DNA of 64,000 nucleotides from Mycobacterium sp. 050128 (GTDB lineage Bacteria > Actinomycetota > Actinomycetes > Mycobacteriales > Mycobacteriaceae), in assembly GCF_036409155.1 (NCBI RefSeq), contig NZ_JAZGLW010000001.1, positions 434,001 through 498,000 of the forward strand, given 5' to 3'. This document shows positions 21,595 to 31,906 of this stretch, piece after piece; position 1 is the stretch's first letter, and each line of letters starts with the position of its first letter. The notes beneath the pieces were generated by a model, which searched no databases, was not told where the DNA came from, and saw only the letters and a program-made list of their open reading frames with translations. The translations under genes and the position numbers were made by a program.

Positions 21595-21643
21595 CGTCGA
21601 CTTGTTGCGGAGGTTTCGGCCTGGTCGGCCCGACAAGTCGACG
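21595..21643. repeat. Inverted repeat between alr and gadB
   Basis: Eleven-base perfect arms CGTCGACTTGT (21595-21605) and ACAAGTCGACG (21633-21643) flank a 27-base loop. It lies between the gadB stop and the alr start and could terminate gadB transcription or be a small dispersed repeat. Confidence 0.6.
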
Positions 21644-21657
21644 TTCGGCGCCAAGAA

Positions 21658-23055
21658 TCAGTGCGCGAAGTGTTCGGCCCGGTAGTGGCCGCCGGGCTTG
21701 AGCTTGTCCAGCGACGCCAGCGCGCTGCGGGCATCGTCGTGCAGGGCCCGGGCCAGGTCGGCGGACAGTCCCTCGCGCACCACGACGCGCAGCACGGAGA
21801 TGTCCGTGGCGTTGTCCGGCATGGTGTAGGCGGGCACCTGCCAGCCGTAGCCGCGCAGCTCGTGGGAGACGTCGAACTCGGTGTAGCCCAAACCGCGGGC
21901 CAGCCGGAAGCTGACGACCGGGATGGCCGAGCCGTCCGAGATCAGCTCGCAGTGGTCGCCGACGCGCAACTGCTCGCCCAACCACCGCGCGGTCGCCGAC
22001 AGCGACTGCATGACCTGGGTGTAGCCCTCGCGGCCCAACCGCAGGAAGTTGTAGTACTGGCCGACGACCTGGTTGCCCGCCCGGGAGAAGTTCAGCGTGA
22101 ACGTCGGCATGTCACCGCCCAGGTAGTTGACCCGGAAAATCAGGTCCTCGGGCAGGTACTCCTTGCTGCGCCACACGACAAACCCAACGCCGGGATAGGT
22201 CAGGCCGTACTTGTGGCCGCTGACATTGATCGACACCACCCGGGGTAGCCGAAAATCCCACTTCAGCTCGGGATGCAGGAACGGCACCACAAAGCCCCCG
22301 CTGGCGGCATCGACGTGCACCGGGACGTCCACACCTCCGCCGGCGGCCAGTTTGTCGAGCGCCGCGCAGATCTCGGCGATGGGTTCCAGCTCGCCGGTGT
22401 AGGTGGTGCCCAGGATCCCCACCACCCCGATGGTGTCCTCGTCGACGGCATCGACGACCTGCTCGGGGGTGATGACGTAACGCCCCTCCTCCATCGGCAG
22501 GTAGCGCGGTTCGACGTCGAAGTAGCGGCAGAACTTCTCCCACACCACCTGGACGTTGGAGCCCATCACCAGGTTCGGCGTGCGGCCCTTCCAGCCTTCC
22601 TGTTTTCCGGAGCCGACCTTTTCACGCCACCGCCATTTCATCGCCAGACCGCCCAGCATCACCGCCTCGCTGGAGCCGATGGTGGATGCCCCGCAGGCGC
22701 TGAACGGGTCGTCGTCGCGCAGATAGTCGGCGTGGAACAGGTCGGCCACCATACACACGCAGCGCTGCTCAATCGCCGCGGTCGCCGGATATTCGTCTTT
22801 GTCGATCATGTTCTTGTCGAACGTCTCGGCCATCAGTTTCCCGGCCTCGGGATCCATCCAGGTGGTGACGAAGGTGGCCAGGTTCAGCCGGGAACTGCCG
22901 TCGAGCATCAGCTCGTCGTGGATGAAGCGGTACGCCGCCTCCGGATCCATCGATTCCTCGGGCAGCCGTAGCGCCGGCACCGGGGTGGTGAACATTCGTC
23001 CGGTGTAGGCGGGCGCGATCGAGTGAGTGGGGACGGACGGATGGGTGCCGGTCAT
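21658..23055 (-). CDS. gadB: Glutamate decarboxylase
   Basis: PLP-dependent decarboxylation of glutamate to GABA, consuming a proton. The 465-residue protein has the typical segments SRLNLATFVTTWMDPEA and the PLP lysine in INVSGHKYGLTYPG (K282), with VHVDAASGGFVVPF providing the PLP aspartate. Ortholog of Rv3432c. Group II decarboxylase, length as expected. It is followed downstream by the alr hairpin and preceded by nnr by about 20 bp, so nnr-gadB may be an operon. Confidence 0.95.
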   Translation of the reverse strand: MTGTHPSVPTHSIAPAYTGRMFTTPVPALRLPEESMDPEAAYRFIHDELMLDGSSRLNLATFVTTWMDPEAGKLMAETFDKNMIDKDEYPATAAIEQRCVCMVADLFHADYLRDDDPFSACGASTIGSSEAVMLGGLAMKWRWREKVGSGKQEGWKGRTPNLVMGSNVQVVWEKFCRYFDVEPRYLPMEEGRYVITPEQVVDAVDEDTIGVVGILGTTYTGELEPIAEICAALDKLAAGGGVDVPVHVDAASGGFVVPFLHPELKWDFRLPRVVSINVSGHKYGLTYPGVGFVVWRSKEYLPEDLIFRVNYLGGDMPTFTLNFSRAGNQVVGQYYNFLRLGREGYTQVMQSLSATARWLGEQLRVGDHCELISDGSAIPVVSFRLARGLGYTEFDVSHELRGYGWQVPAYTMPDNATDISVLRVVVREGLSADLARALHDDARSALASLDKLKPGGHYRAEHFAH

Positions 23056-23076
23056 GGCGGATCCTCTCGTGGACGA

Positions 23077-24507
23077 TTACAGAGCGGCCAGGGCGGCGCG
23101 GATGTGGGGCACGATGCGCGACGCTGAGGTAGGTGCCTCACCGGGACCCGGGTCGGCGGCCGAGAGCGCCGCGGCGTGGGAGTGGACGTAGGCGGCGGCG
23201 GCGGCCGCCTCGGCCGGCTTCAAACCCGCGGCCAGCAGCGCGCCGATCATCCCGGACAGCACATCACCCGACCCGGCGGTGGCCGCCCAGGACTGCCCGG
23301 CCGGATTGAGGTAGACCGGGCCGCCGGGGTCGGCGATGACGGTGACGTTGCCCTTGAGCAGAACGGTCGCGCCGAACGTGTCGGCCAGCTTGCGGGTGGC
23401 CGAGATCCGGTCGTCGCCGGGCGGCGCCCCGGCCAATCGAGCGAACTCCCCCGCGTGCGGGGTCAGCACCGTCGGCGCGCGCCGGCTGGCCACCAGCTCG
23501 GGGTGGGCGGCCAGAATCGTCAGCCCGTCGGCGTCCACCAGCACCGGCAGGTCGGTTCCCAGCGCGAACCACAGGGCGGCGGCGCCGACGTCGTCGGTGC
23601 CCAAACCCGGTCCGACCACCCATGCCTGCACCTTCCCGGCCGCCGCGGGAGACGGCGTCGCGATGACCTCGGGCCAGACCGCCAGTACCTGGCGGTGCGC
23701 GCTGCCCGCATAGCGGACCATGCCTGAGGTGGCCGCGACCGCGGCGCCGGTGCACAGCACGGCCGCCCCCGGATACGTCGACGAGCCGGCCAGGATGCCG
23801 GTCACTCCCTGCGTGTACTTGTCGTCATGCGGGCCCGGGACCGGCCAGCGGGCGGCGACGTCGTCGGCCTCGAAACCGAGCACCGATGTCTTTGAGGTGT
23901 CCGGCAGGTCGAGCCCGATGTCGATCAGCGTGACTTCGCCGCAGTCGGCGAGCGCGTGCACGGGCTTGAGGCCACCGAACGTCACCGTCCGCGCGGCGTG
24001 CACCGCCGGGCCGGTGATCGCCCCGGTCGCCACGTCGATGCCGCTGGGGATGTCGACGGCGACCACCGGGATCTGGTCGACGTCGACCGCGGCGAACACT
24101 TCCGCCGCCGCCGGCCGCAGCGGACCCGAGCCGGAGATGCCGACCACGCCGTCGATGACGAGATCGGTTGTCGTCGAGACACTGTCCACGATGCGACCGC
24201 CGGCTTTTCGGAACGCGGCCAGGCCCTTGCGGTGGGTATGGTCCGGGCTGAGCAACACCGCATCCGCGGCCGCGCCGCGACGCAGCACAAAGGTCGACGC
24301 CCACAGCGCGTCACCGCCGTTGTCGCCCGAGCCGACGACCGCGCATACCCGTCGGCCGGCCACCCCGCCCGTACGAGCGATTAGCTCGCCGATGATCTCG
24401 GTGGCCAGCCCGAAGGCCGCGCGCTTCATCAGGGCGCCATCGGGCAGGCTGGCCAGCAGCGGAGCTTCGGCGTCGCGGATCGCATCTACAGAGTAGTAAT
24501 GCCGCAT
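23077..24507 (-). CDS. nnr: Bifunctional NAD(P)HX epimerase/dehydratase
   Basis: Repairs hydrated NAD(P)H: the N-terminal YjeF_N domain ([33 protein letters not shown]) epimerises NAD(P)HX and the C-terminal kinase-like domain ([32 protein letters not shown]) performs the ADP-dependent dehydration. At 476 residues it matches Rv3433c. The frame is open upstream to 24705, but the family start is the ATG at 24507. Divergent from a methyltransferase gene across about 92 bp. Confidence 0.95.
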   Translation of the reverse strand: MRHYYSVDAIRDAEAPLLASLPDGALMKRAAFGLATEIIGELIARTGGVAGRRVCAVVGSGDNGGDALWASTFVLRRGAAADAVLLSPDHTHRKGLAAFRKAGGRIVDSVSTTTDLVIDGVVGISGSGPLRPAAAEVFAAVDVDQIPVVAVDIPSGIDVATGAITGPAVHAARTVTFGGLKPVHALADCGEVTLIDIGLDLPDTSKTSVLGFEADDVAARWPVPGPHDDKYTQGVTGILAGSSTYPGAAVLCTGAAVAATSGMVRYAGSAHRQVLAVWPEVIATPSPAAAGKVQAWVVGPGLGTDDVGAAALWFALGTDLPVLVDADGLTILAAHPELVASRRAPTVLTPHAGEFARLAGAPPGDDRISATRKLADTFGATVLLKGNVTVIADPGGPVYLNPAGQSWAATAGSGDVLSGMIGALLAAGLKPAEAAAAAAYVHSHAAALSAADPGPGEAPTSASRIVPHIRAALAAL

Positions 24508-24599
24508 CGAATTCAGCATTCCATGCTCGGCTGTGTTTGCGCACAGCGCTCGTTCAGCAGCCGTCCGTACATTCGGTGGCAACGACGAACGGAGGGGCG

Positions 24600-25532
24600 A
24601 TGGCGCGGACGGATGACGACACTTGGGACCTGGGAAATAGCGTGGGAGCCACCGCAACCGGCGTGGCCGTGGGCCGCGCGCTGGCCACCCGCGCACCCCA
24701 GCCACTGATCAACGACCCGTTCGCCGAGCCGTTGGTGCGCGCCGTCGGCGTGGAGTTCTTCAGCCGCCTGGCCAGCGGCGAACTCGATCCCGCCGCGGTG
24801 GACGACAACGGCGACTTCGGGATGCTGGGGATGGCCGACATGATGGGCATCCGCACCCGCTTCTTCGACGACTTCTTCGTGACCGCGGCCGCCGCGGGCG
24901 TCCGGCAGGTGGTGATTCTGGCCTCGGGGCTGGACGCCCGTGCGTACCGGCTGCCCTGGCCGGACGCAACGACGGTGTTCGAGATCGACCAGTCGCAGGT
25001 CATCGAGTTCAAGAGCGCGACCCTGGCCGACCTGGGCGCCGCCCCGACCGCCGATCGGCGTGCGGTGCCCGTCGACTTACGCCACGACTGGCCGGCCGCG
25101 CTGCGCGCCGCGGGACTGGACCCCGGCAAGCCGACCGCGTGGAGCGCCGAGGGCCTGATGCCGTTCTTGCCGCCCGACGCCCAGGATCGGCTGCTGGACA
25201 ACATCACCGAGCTCAGCGCGCCGGGAAGTCAGTTGGCCACCGAAAACCTGCAGGGCACCAGCGATGTCATACAGACGATGGCCGACCGCATGCGTGAGGT
25301 CACCGAGCAATGGCGCGAACACGGCTTCGACGTCGAGATGTCCGACCTCTGGTATACGGGTGAACGCAACGACGTGGTCGAGTACCTGAGGTCCCACGGC
25401 TGGCAAACGACGGCCACCGCGGTGCCGGATCTGGCTGCCAATTATGGTCTTTCGCTGCCGCCGAGGCCGGCCGCACCCGGCGAACAGGAGACACTCTCCT
25501 CGATGCAATACGTGACCGCGACGCGACGCTAA
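24600..25532 (+). CDS. S-adenosylmethionine-dependent methyltransferase, mycobacterial LCM-like family
   Basis: A 310-residue protein of the large mycobacterial family related to leucine carboxyl methyltransferases (TIGR00027/PF04072). It starts [28 protein letters not shown], then [20 protein letters not shown], the SAM motif [18 protein letters not shown] and the acidic VFEIDQ. The ATG at 24600 follows GGAGGGG. Most members are of unknown substrate; some methylate fatty or polyketide acids. It converges on the S9 peptidase with a 4-bp overlap of the stops. Confidence 0.92.
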   Translation: MARTDDDTWDLGNSVGATATGVAVGRALATRAPQPLINDPFAEPLVRAVGVEFFSRLASGELDPAAVDDNGDFGMLGMADMMGIRTRFFDDFFVTAAAAGVRQVVILASGLDARAYRLPWPDATTVFEIDQSQVIEFKSATLADLGAAPTADRRAVPVDLRHDWPAALRAAGLDPGKPTAWSAEGLMPFLPPDAQDRLLDNITELSAPGSQLATENLQGTSDVIQTMADRMREVTEQWREHGFDVEMSDLWYTGERNDVVEYLRSHGWQTTATAVPDLAANYGLSLPPRPAAPGEQETLSSMQYVTATRR

Positions 25533-27424
25533 GTCGGCTTCTCGCCGATCGCACGTAAGGCCGGCGAAAGGTCGTCGGCGCCGAACGCTGCGGTTAGCCA
25601 CTGACTCATCGAGCTGGCCAACGTCTCCCGGTTCTCGCGCTTGGCGATGCCATGTCCGTCGTCGCTGAACACCAGATAACCAACCCGACGACCGGCTTTT
25701 CGCAGCGCGTCGACGATCTGTTCCGATTGGCTCATCGGCACATTGGTGTCCTTGGCTCCGTGGACCACCAACAACGGCGCCGTCAACGCGTCCACCCGAT
25801 GCAGGGGCGACAGGTGCTCGAGCAACTCACGATCGCTCACGGGATGGCCGTACTTCGGATAGGCCGCGGCGGCAATCCACGGCTCGGTGTGGCGGTAAAA
25901 CGTGCCGAGGTCGCTCATCCCGCAGATGCTGATGCCCGCCGCGAACAACGCGGGATGAAACGTCAGCGCCGCCATGGTCAGATAACCGCCGTACGACCAG
26001 CCCGCGCAGGCAATACGCCGCGGGTCGGCCAGGCCGTTGTCCACCAGGAATCGCACGCAGTCGGCGACATCGTCGATGGCGGCGAACCGCTTCTCCTTGT
26101 CGTCGGCATGCATGAAGGTCCGGCCGAAGCCGCCGGAGCCTCGCACGTTGGGTGCCAACACCAGGATCCCGTCGTTGACCAGCCGCGCAAAGATCTCGCT
26201 GTAACCGGGACGAGCCTGACCTTCCGGTCCGCCGTGCAGGTATACCACCGCCCCTTTGACGGCGTCTGCAGCCGGCGGCCGGTAGAGCCAGGCGTTCAGG
26301 CTCAGCCCGTCGCGCGCGGTGATCGTCTGCGGCCTCGTCGCGGCGGAAAATCCGGGGACGACCGGGCCCTGGCTCGGTTCGCGGTCGATGAGTTCCCATC
26401 GGCGCGATCGAGGATCGACCAGCTCGACCGTGCGCGGCGCCGCCGGGCCTTCGACGGTCATCGCGATCATCGAGCCGCCGGCACTGATGGACAGCTCACC
26501 GGCGACCAGCCCGGGCAGTGGGATCGGGTCGGTCAGGGTGTTGTCGGCATATTCGAGAATCTGTAATTCGCTGCGGCCCTGCATGTTCCACAGCAGAACC
26601 ACGGTGGACAGGTCGTCGCTGACGGCGAATGCGTCGAGTTCACAGTCGGGGCGCTCGGCCACCACGCTATAACTGACGCCGTCGTGGGTGGCCGTCACTT
26701 CCAGCAGCCGGGCGTATTCACAGCCATTATCGCTGCGGATCAGTGCCCGCACATATCCGTTCGCGCCCGTACCCGGGTAGTAAAGCTTGGTCAGATCGCG
26801 GTCCGGACCGTAGCGGATGCGGCGCGGATGATGGTCGTCGAGGATGACGCCGTCGGCCGTCGTGGACCCGGGATCGGCTGGCAATAAGGCGATCTCGGTC
26901 GGCCCGTGCAGCATGATCAGTTCGTGATAGCCGCGCGGTCCGACCCGGATCAGCGCCGCTCCGGCCCAGGCGTCGACCAGGCGGCCACCGGACCGTCGGT
27001 CCAACACCGTGCAACAGCCGTCGGCCGGATCGATCAGACACGATTCCCCGACCCCGTCCTCACCGGTCAGGATCGCCGCGACGCGGCTACCGTCCCAGCC
27101 GACGAGCTCAGCGGTCCCGGCGTGCTCGCCGTCGATGCGCCGGGCCAACCTGTCGTCGGGATCGGTGGTGACGACCCAGATCTGGGTGCGGGTGCCGCCG
27201 CTGGGTGCCACCTCGCACGCCAGCCACTGACCGTCCGCCGAGTGGATTACCCGCGAAACAGGACCCTCGACCGGCAGCACGACGTCGCGCGACGAGCTTG
27301 CCCGGCGGCCTCGTAGAAAGCGTTGCACCGCACGGGGATAACCGCCGTCGTCGATCAGGTGTGCAAATGCGGTCGCGTCCGGGGACAGCGACGCGCCGTA
27401 GATGGCGCGCACGTGTTGCGCCAT
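25529..27424 (-). CDS. S9-family prolyl-oligopeptidase-type serine peptidase
   Basis: A 631-residue protein with an N-terminal beta-propeller (about residues 1-380) and a C-terminal alpha/beta-hydrolase domain. Nucleophile: [14 protein letters not shown]; acid: [11 protein letters not shown]; histidine: [13 protein letters not shown]. These are hallmarks of acylaminoacyl/prolyl oligopeptidases that cleave short peptides. No signal peptide, so cytosolic. The ATG at 27424 is the first consistent with homology; the longer frame to 27574 overlaps asnB. Directly downstream of asnB (4-bp gap), so it is likely in one operon with asnB and the ligase gene and may process their peptide product. Confidence 0.92.
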   Translation of the reverse strand: MAQHVRAIYGASLSPDATAFAHLIDDGGYPRAVQRFLRGRRASSSRDVVLPVEGPVSRVIHSADGQWLACEVAPSGGTRTQIWVVTTDPDDRLARRIDGEHAGTAELVGWDGSRVAAILTGEDGVGESCLIDPADGCCTVLDRRSGGRLVDAWAGAALIRVGPRGYHELIMLHGPTEIALLPADPGSTTADGVILDDHHPRRIRYGPDRDLTKLYYPGTGANGYVRALIRSDNGCEYARLLEVTATHDGVSYSVVAERPDCELDAFAVSDDLSTVVLLWNMQGRSELQILEYADNTLTDPIPLPGLVAGELSISAGGSMIAMTVEGPAAPRTVELVDPRSRRWELIDREPSQGPVVPGFSAATRPQTITARDGLSLNAWLYRPPAADAVKGAVVYLHGGPEGQARPGYSEIFARLVNDGILVLAPNVRGSGGFGRTFMHADDKEKRFAAIDDVADCVRFLVDNGLADPRRIACAGWSYGGYLTMAALTFHPALFAAGISICGMSDLGTFYRHTEPWIAAAAYPKYGHPVSDRELLEHLSPLHRVDALTAPLLVVHGAKDTNVPMSQSEQIVDALRKAGRRVGYLVFSDDGHGIAKRENRETLASSMSQWLTAAFGADDLSPALRAIGEKPT

Positions 27425-27428
27425 CGAC

Positions 27429-29210
27429 TCAGACCCCCAGGCTCTGCAGCCACATTTCGAGCACCGCCAGTTGCCACAATGCGTTGGAGCCCAATGTGGT
27501 TCGCGTCTCGTTGGGCGCGGCCAGCAAGGCATCGACGGTGTCGGCGCGATACAGGCCGCGGTTGCGGGCCGCACCGTTGGTCAGCGCGTCGCGCACCATC
27601 TCGAGCACCTCGCCGTGCAGATGTCGGATGCCCGGCACCAGAAAGTGGCCTTTGGTCCGGTCGATCACCTCCGACGGAAGTAGATCTCGCGCACCACCTT
27701 TCAGGACCCCCTTGCCGCCCGAGGCCAGCTTCAACTCGGGCGGACATGCTGCGGCAAGCTCGACGAAATCATGGTCAAGGAACGGCACGCGAGCCTCGAG
27801 GCCCCACGCCATCGTCATCGTGTCGACCCGCTTGACGGGATCGTCGACGAGCATCACCTGGGTGTCCAGGCGCAGTGCCGCGTCGACAGCACAGTCGGCA
27901 CCCGGCGCGCCCTGATGGGCTGCCGCGAACTCGCGACTAACGTCGGCATCAATCATGTACTCGGGAGCCAAGATTGACCGTAGATCGTCATGGCTGCGAT
28001 CGAAGAAAACCTTGGCATACGCCTCGGTGGTCTGCTCACGGGCGATATCGGCCAGCGGCGGATACCACGAGTAACCGGCCAGGATCTCGTCGGCACCCTG
28101 ACCCGACTGCACCACCTTCACCGACCTGCTCACCTCTTGCGAAAGCAGGTAAAAGGCGACGCAGTCATGGCTGACCATTGGTTCGCTCATCGCGGCGATG
28201 CATTTCGGTACGGCGGGTACCAGTCGCGATTCGTCGATGTGAATCTTGTGGTGGTCGGTGTCGTACGTCTTGGCGACCAGATCGGAATAGAAGTACTCGT
28301 CTCCGGATTCCCCGTCGGCGGAGTCGAACCCGATGCTGAAGGTTGCCAGCCCCTGCTGTCCCTGCTCTGCCAGTAACGCGACCACGATCGATGAATCGAT
28401 GCCGCCGGAAAGCAGAACACCCACCGGAACGTCGGCGACCATCCGGCGTTTGACCGCGGTGCGCAGTGCCTGCATCAGCGAAGCTTCCCAATCACGGTCT
28501 GACCATGCCGCTTTCGCCGGGTCACGGCCGAACTGCGGTGTCCAGTAAACAGTGTCGGCCTGGGTGCCGTCGGGTTGGATCACCCGCACGGTTGCCGGCG
28601 GCAGCTTGCGCACTCCGCGAAATATCGTCAGCGGCGCCGGTACCACGGAGTGAAAAGTCATGTAATGGTGCAGCGCTTCACGGTCGAGCTCGGTGTCCAC
28701 CCCGCCGGCCTCGAGCAACGCCCGCACCGAGGATGCAAACCGCAGCCCGCCGGGTGAAGACGCGATATAGAGCGGCTTGATGCCCAGCCTGTCGCGGGCC
28801 AGCGTCACCGCGCCGGAGTCCCGGTCTGCGATGGCGAACGCGAACATCCCTTTGAACTTCTCGACACAGCGCTCCCCCCATTTGTGGAACGCCTTTATCA
28901 CGACCTCACTGTCGGCGGTCGAGAAGAATCGGTACCCGTCGGCTTGCAGTGTCTCGCGCAGCTCCTGGTAGTTGTAGATGCAGCCGTTGAACACCAGCGT
29001 CAACCCGAGATCCGCGTCCACCATGGGCTGAGCGCCGCGGGCGGACAAGTCGATGATGGACAGCCGCCGGTGCCCGAGAGCGACGGGTCCGTGCGCCACC
29101 ACACCATCGGCGTCCGGCCCGCGCGACGTCATCGCCCCCGTCATGCGGGCGACGGCACCGACGTCCGCCGCGTGCCCGTCCCAGCGGATTTCACCGCAAA
29201 TACCGCACAT
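27429..29210 (-). CDS. Glutamine-dependent asparagine-synthase-type amidotransferase (NAGGN-amidotransferase-like)
   Basis: A 593-residue class II amidotransferase. Cys2 (MCGICGE) is the N-terminal nucleophile; the glutaminase domain continues with SRGPDADG, SIIDLS and LVFNGCIYNYQELRE. The C-terminal synthetase domain has the PP-loop LLSGGIDSSIVVALL. Length and domain sequence resemble N-acetylglutaminylglutamine amidotransferases that make the osmolyte NAGGN rather than house-keeping AsnB. The start follows the preceding ligase stop as TGATATG, so they are coupled. The acceptor carboxylate is unknown; the neighbour ligase could supply a dipeptide. Confidence 0.88.
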   Translation of the reverse strand: MCGICGEIRWDGHAADVGAVARMTGAMTSRGPDADGVVAHGPVALGHRRLSIIDLSARGAQPMVDADLGLTLVFNGCIYNYQELRETLQADGYRFFSTADSEVVIKAFHKWGERCVEKFKGMFAFAIADRDSGAVTLARDRLGIKPLYIASSPGGLRFASSVRALLEAGGVDTELDREALHHYMTFHSVVPAPLTIFRGVRKLPPATVRVIQPDGTQADTVYWTPQFGRDPAKAAWSDRDWEASLMQALRTAVKRRMVADVPVGVLLSGGIDSSIVVALLAEQGQQGLATFSIGFDSADGESGDEYFYSDLVAKTYDTDHHKIHIDESRLVPAVPKCIAAMSEPMVSHDCVAFYLLSQEVSRSVKVVQSGQGADEILAGYSWYPPLADIAREQTTEAYAKVFFDRSHDDLRSILAPEYMIDADVSREFAAAHQGAPGADCAVDAALRLDTQVMLVDDPVKRVDTMTMAWGLEARVPFLDHDFVELAAACPPELKLASGGKGVLKGGARDLLPSEVIDRTKGHFLVPGIRHLHGEVLEMVRDALTNGAARNRGLYRADTVDALLAAPNETRTTLGSNALWQLAVLEMWLQSLGV

Positions 29211-29211
29211 A

Positions 29212-31833
29212 TCAGTCGCTTTCGCTCAATGGCTCGCTGAGGATCCAGGTATCTTTGCTGCCGCCGCCGTATGACGAGTTGACGATGCGCGACCCGCGGC
29301 TGGCTACTCGGGTCAGCGCGGCGGGCATCACATGCGCCGATACCGCGCCATTCGCCGCCGCACGGAGATGCACGAATGCGCGCAGGTCGACGTGATGAGG
29401 GTATAGGCCGTCGCCGTCAAAGGTGGGATGGGTCGACAAGTTAACCGGCTCCTGAGCGATGAACCGCTCCGGTTGAGTTTCCAGCTCGCGTCGGCGCGCG
29501 TCCAGCGCAGCCTCGGAGGCGTCGGGCCCGATCAGCACCCCGCTGCCGCCCAGCCCGTCGATCGGTTTGACCACCAGGTCGCCCAGATTCGCCAGTACGT
29601 GGTCACGCTGGTCGCGTTCGGCGCAGATCCAGGTGGGCACCTGGGCCAGGCTGGGCTTCTCGCCAAGATAGAACTTGATCATTTCCGGCACATAGGCATA
29701 AATCGCTTTGTCGTCGGCGACTCCGTTGGCCAGCGCGTTCGCAACGGTGAGATGGCCGTTGGCGATAGCGCGAAGCAGGCCCGGCCGCAGCGGCGCGCCG
29801 TCGTATCCGGTCGACGACAAGAGCATGTCCTCGTCCATCCGCGCATACACCACATCGATGCGCCGGACACTCGATCCGACGTGCTGTACCAGCTTGCCGT
29901 CGCGCAGTGACAGGTCTGACGGCTGCACCAGCGCCACGGGCATTTCCTCGGCCAAAAAGGTGTGCTCGAACCATGCGCTGTCCTTCCAGCCGGCCGACAG
30001 CACCGCGACGGTCGGGTCGTCGGGCGCGTGCGCCGGCGCCGCGGCGCGCAGCGTCTCCAGCAGCATTGCGGGTGCCTGGGCGACGTCCTCGACCGCGACC
30101 GGTGGTTGCAGTTCGCCGAGGTGCTTGGTGACCAGGCGATGGTTGACGATGGCGTAGGCCATCCCCGATGGCACTCGCAGATTGTCCTCGAGCACCATCC
30201 ACCCGCCGGCTCGGTCGCACACGATGTCGGTGCCGCTGATGTGGGCTCGGACGGTATCGCCCGCCAGCCGGCCCGTCGAGCGAAAGCCGGGTGCACGGTC
30301 GAGGATCTGGTCGCCGATGATGCCTGCCGCCATGATCTCTTGCGCGGAGTAGATGTCACGCAGGAACGCGTCCAGTGCGCGCGCTCGCTGCGCCAGGCCT
30401 TCGCGCAGCTGCGCCCACTCCTGAGCGATCACCATGCGCGGCACCAGGTCGACGGGGAACAGTTGGGCCCGGCTTTGACCAGTGACGCGAAAGGTGACGT
30501 TGTCGGCGCGCTGCTCCTGCTCGATGGCCGCTTCCCGAGAACGCAGTTGGGCCACGCCGATCTGGGCGATGGCGTCCAGGACATTCCGATAGTGGGGGCG
30601 CGGTTGGCCGGTGCCGTCGACCGCTTCGTCGTAGCTGTCGTCGAGATTGCCACGAGCGGTATCGACCGGCAGTTTGCTGCCCGGTTGGTAGCCGAACAGC
30701 AGCGTCCGATCGTCACTGACGGTCATCAAGGTCGGACCCGAGGCGGCCGTCTCGGCGATCAGTTGGTCGACAACGTCGGTGAGACGCCCGCGACGGCGCA
30801 GCGCCCGCCGCTGCCGCGCCGACGACGTACCCCTCTGGAGGGCTTGGCGACTGAGCTCGCTGACGGTTTCCCAGTCACCGGTTTGCTCTAATTGCGGGCG
30901 CAGTCCCTCGACCAGCTCGCCAACCACCTCGGATGCCGGGCGGCTGACGGGTCCGCGGACGTCGATCAGCTCGCCCTCTAGCCCCGACCGGGCGGCTCGC
31001 CACACCGCGGCCCGGCTCACCGCCGGCGAGAGGACCGTCGGCGCAGTTCCCGCCTGCGCGGCCGCGGCCTCGCGCTCCACCAGGGCCCGGAATATCCCGG
31101 CGATCAGGACGACCGTGTCCACGGACGGGCAGCTGTCGCACACACGCAGCTCCAGCGTCGGCGCCGCGCTCGCCGGTCGCACGTCGAAATAGACCATCCC
31201 GACGTCCGAGATGACTCCGCTGGCCACCAGGTCGGCGACCAGTTGGTCGTATTCTGCGGCCGTCTGCACCGGAGCGGCCGGACCCGTTGTAGGCCAGCGC
31301 TGCCAAACCAGCGTGCGCAGACTCGCGTAACCCGTGTCAGACCCGTCCGAAGCGAACGGCGAGCTGGCGGACAAGGCCAGCAACGTCGGGAGATACGCGG
31401 CCACCCGGTAGCCGACCTCGACCGCTTCGTCGCGATCCGCGACACCCACATGTATCTGGGTGCCGCAGATCAGCTGCTCTCGGGCCAGCAGCTGATAATC
31501 GGCGAGCATCTGCCGATAACGCGGCGTTTTGGTCACCTGCATTTCGGCCGGCACCGCCAGCGGCACCGCACCGGCCGCGACGACCCCCATCCCCAATTCC
31601 GTGGCGGTCTCGACCAAAACCTTGCGCTGACGGACGAGTTCCTGGCGCAACTCGCCGATCGAATCAACCACTTGGGTGTTCGTCTCGACGACACACCGCT
31701 GCAGCTCAGCCACGTAGTCGTCGGTCAGCTCGGCCAGCAGTTCGGGCGCACGGGCCGTGAGCCGCCTCGTCTTCAGATCGACAAGGTGGAATTCCTCTTC
31801 GACGCCCAGCGTTCTCGCCGATTCAGGTCGCAT
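29212..31833 (-). CDS. Carboxylate-amine ligase fused to circularly permuted ATP-grasp
   Basis: An 873-residue two-domain enzyme. Residues 1 to about 370 are a GCS2/YbdK-type carboxylate-amine ligase (GVEEEFHLVD near residue 10; CGTQIHVGV; FFDVRP-like VYFDVRPASAAPTLELRVCDSCP). From about 380 onward it is a circularly permuted type 2 ATP-grasp (PSGMAYAIVNHRLV, DGLGGSGVLIGPDAS, IAQEPVNLSTHPTF). Both classes form peptide or gamma-glutamyl bonds with ATP. With the adjacent amidotransferase and S9 peptidase this suggests a pathway for a small amide or peptide, perhaps an osmolyte; the product is not known. ATG at 31833. Absent from the M. tuberculosis Rv3433c-Rv3434c interval. Confidence 0.9.
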   Translation of the reverse strand: MRPESARTLGVEEEFHLVDLKTRRLTARAPELLAELTDDYVAELQRCVVETNTQVVDSIGELRQELVRQRKVLVETATELGMGVVAAGAVPLAVPAEMQVTKTPRYRQMLADYQLLAREQLICGTQIHVGVADRDEAVEVGYRVAAYLPTLLALSASSPFASDGSDTGYASLRTLVWQRWPTTGPAAPVQTAAEYDQLVADLVASGVISDVGMVYFDVRPASAAPTLELRVCDSCPSVDTVVLIAGIFRALVEREAAAAQAGTAPTVLSPAVSRAAVWRAARSGLEGELIDVRGPVSRPASEVVGELVEGLRPQLEQTGDWETVSELSRQALQRGTSSARQRRALRRRGRLTDVVDQLIAETAASGPTLMTVSDDRTLLFGYQPGSKLPVDTARGNLDDSYDEAVDGTGQPRPHYRNVLDAIAQIGVAQLRSREAAIEQEQRADNVTFRVTGQSRAQLFPVDLVPRMVIAQEWAQLREGLAQRARALDAFLRDIYSAQEIMAAGIIGDQILDRAPGFRSTGRLAGDTVRAHISGTDIVCDRAGGWMVLEDNLRVPSGMAYAIVNHRLVTKHLGELQPPVAVEDVAQAPAMLLETLRAAAPAHAPDDPTVAVLSAGWKDSAWFEHTFLAEEMPVALVQPSDLSLRDGKLVQHVGSSVRRIDVVYARMDEDMLLSSTGYDGAPLRPGLLRAIANGHLTVANALANGVADDKAIYAYVPEMIKFYLGEKPSLAQVPTWICAERDQRDHVLANLGDLVVKPIDGLGGSGVLIGPDASEAALDARRRELETQPERFIAQEPVNLSTHPTFDGDGLYPHHVDLRAFVHLRAAANGAVSAHVMPAALTRVASRGSRIVNSSYGGGSKDTWILSEPLSESD

Positions 31834-31906
31834 TAAGCCACGCTATGGCGGCGCAATTACCGTGGCGTTAAACGCAGATCGCGTTCGCACAGCAAATCGC
31901 GACTCG

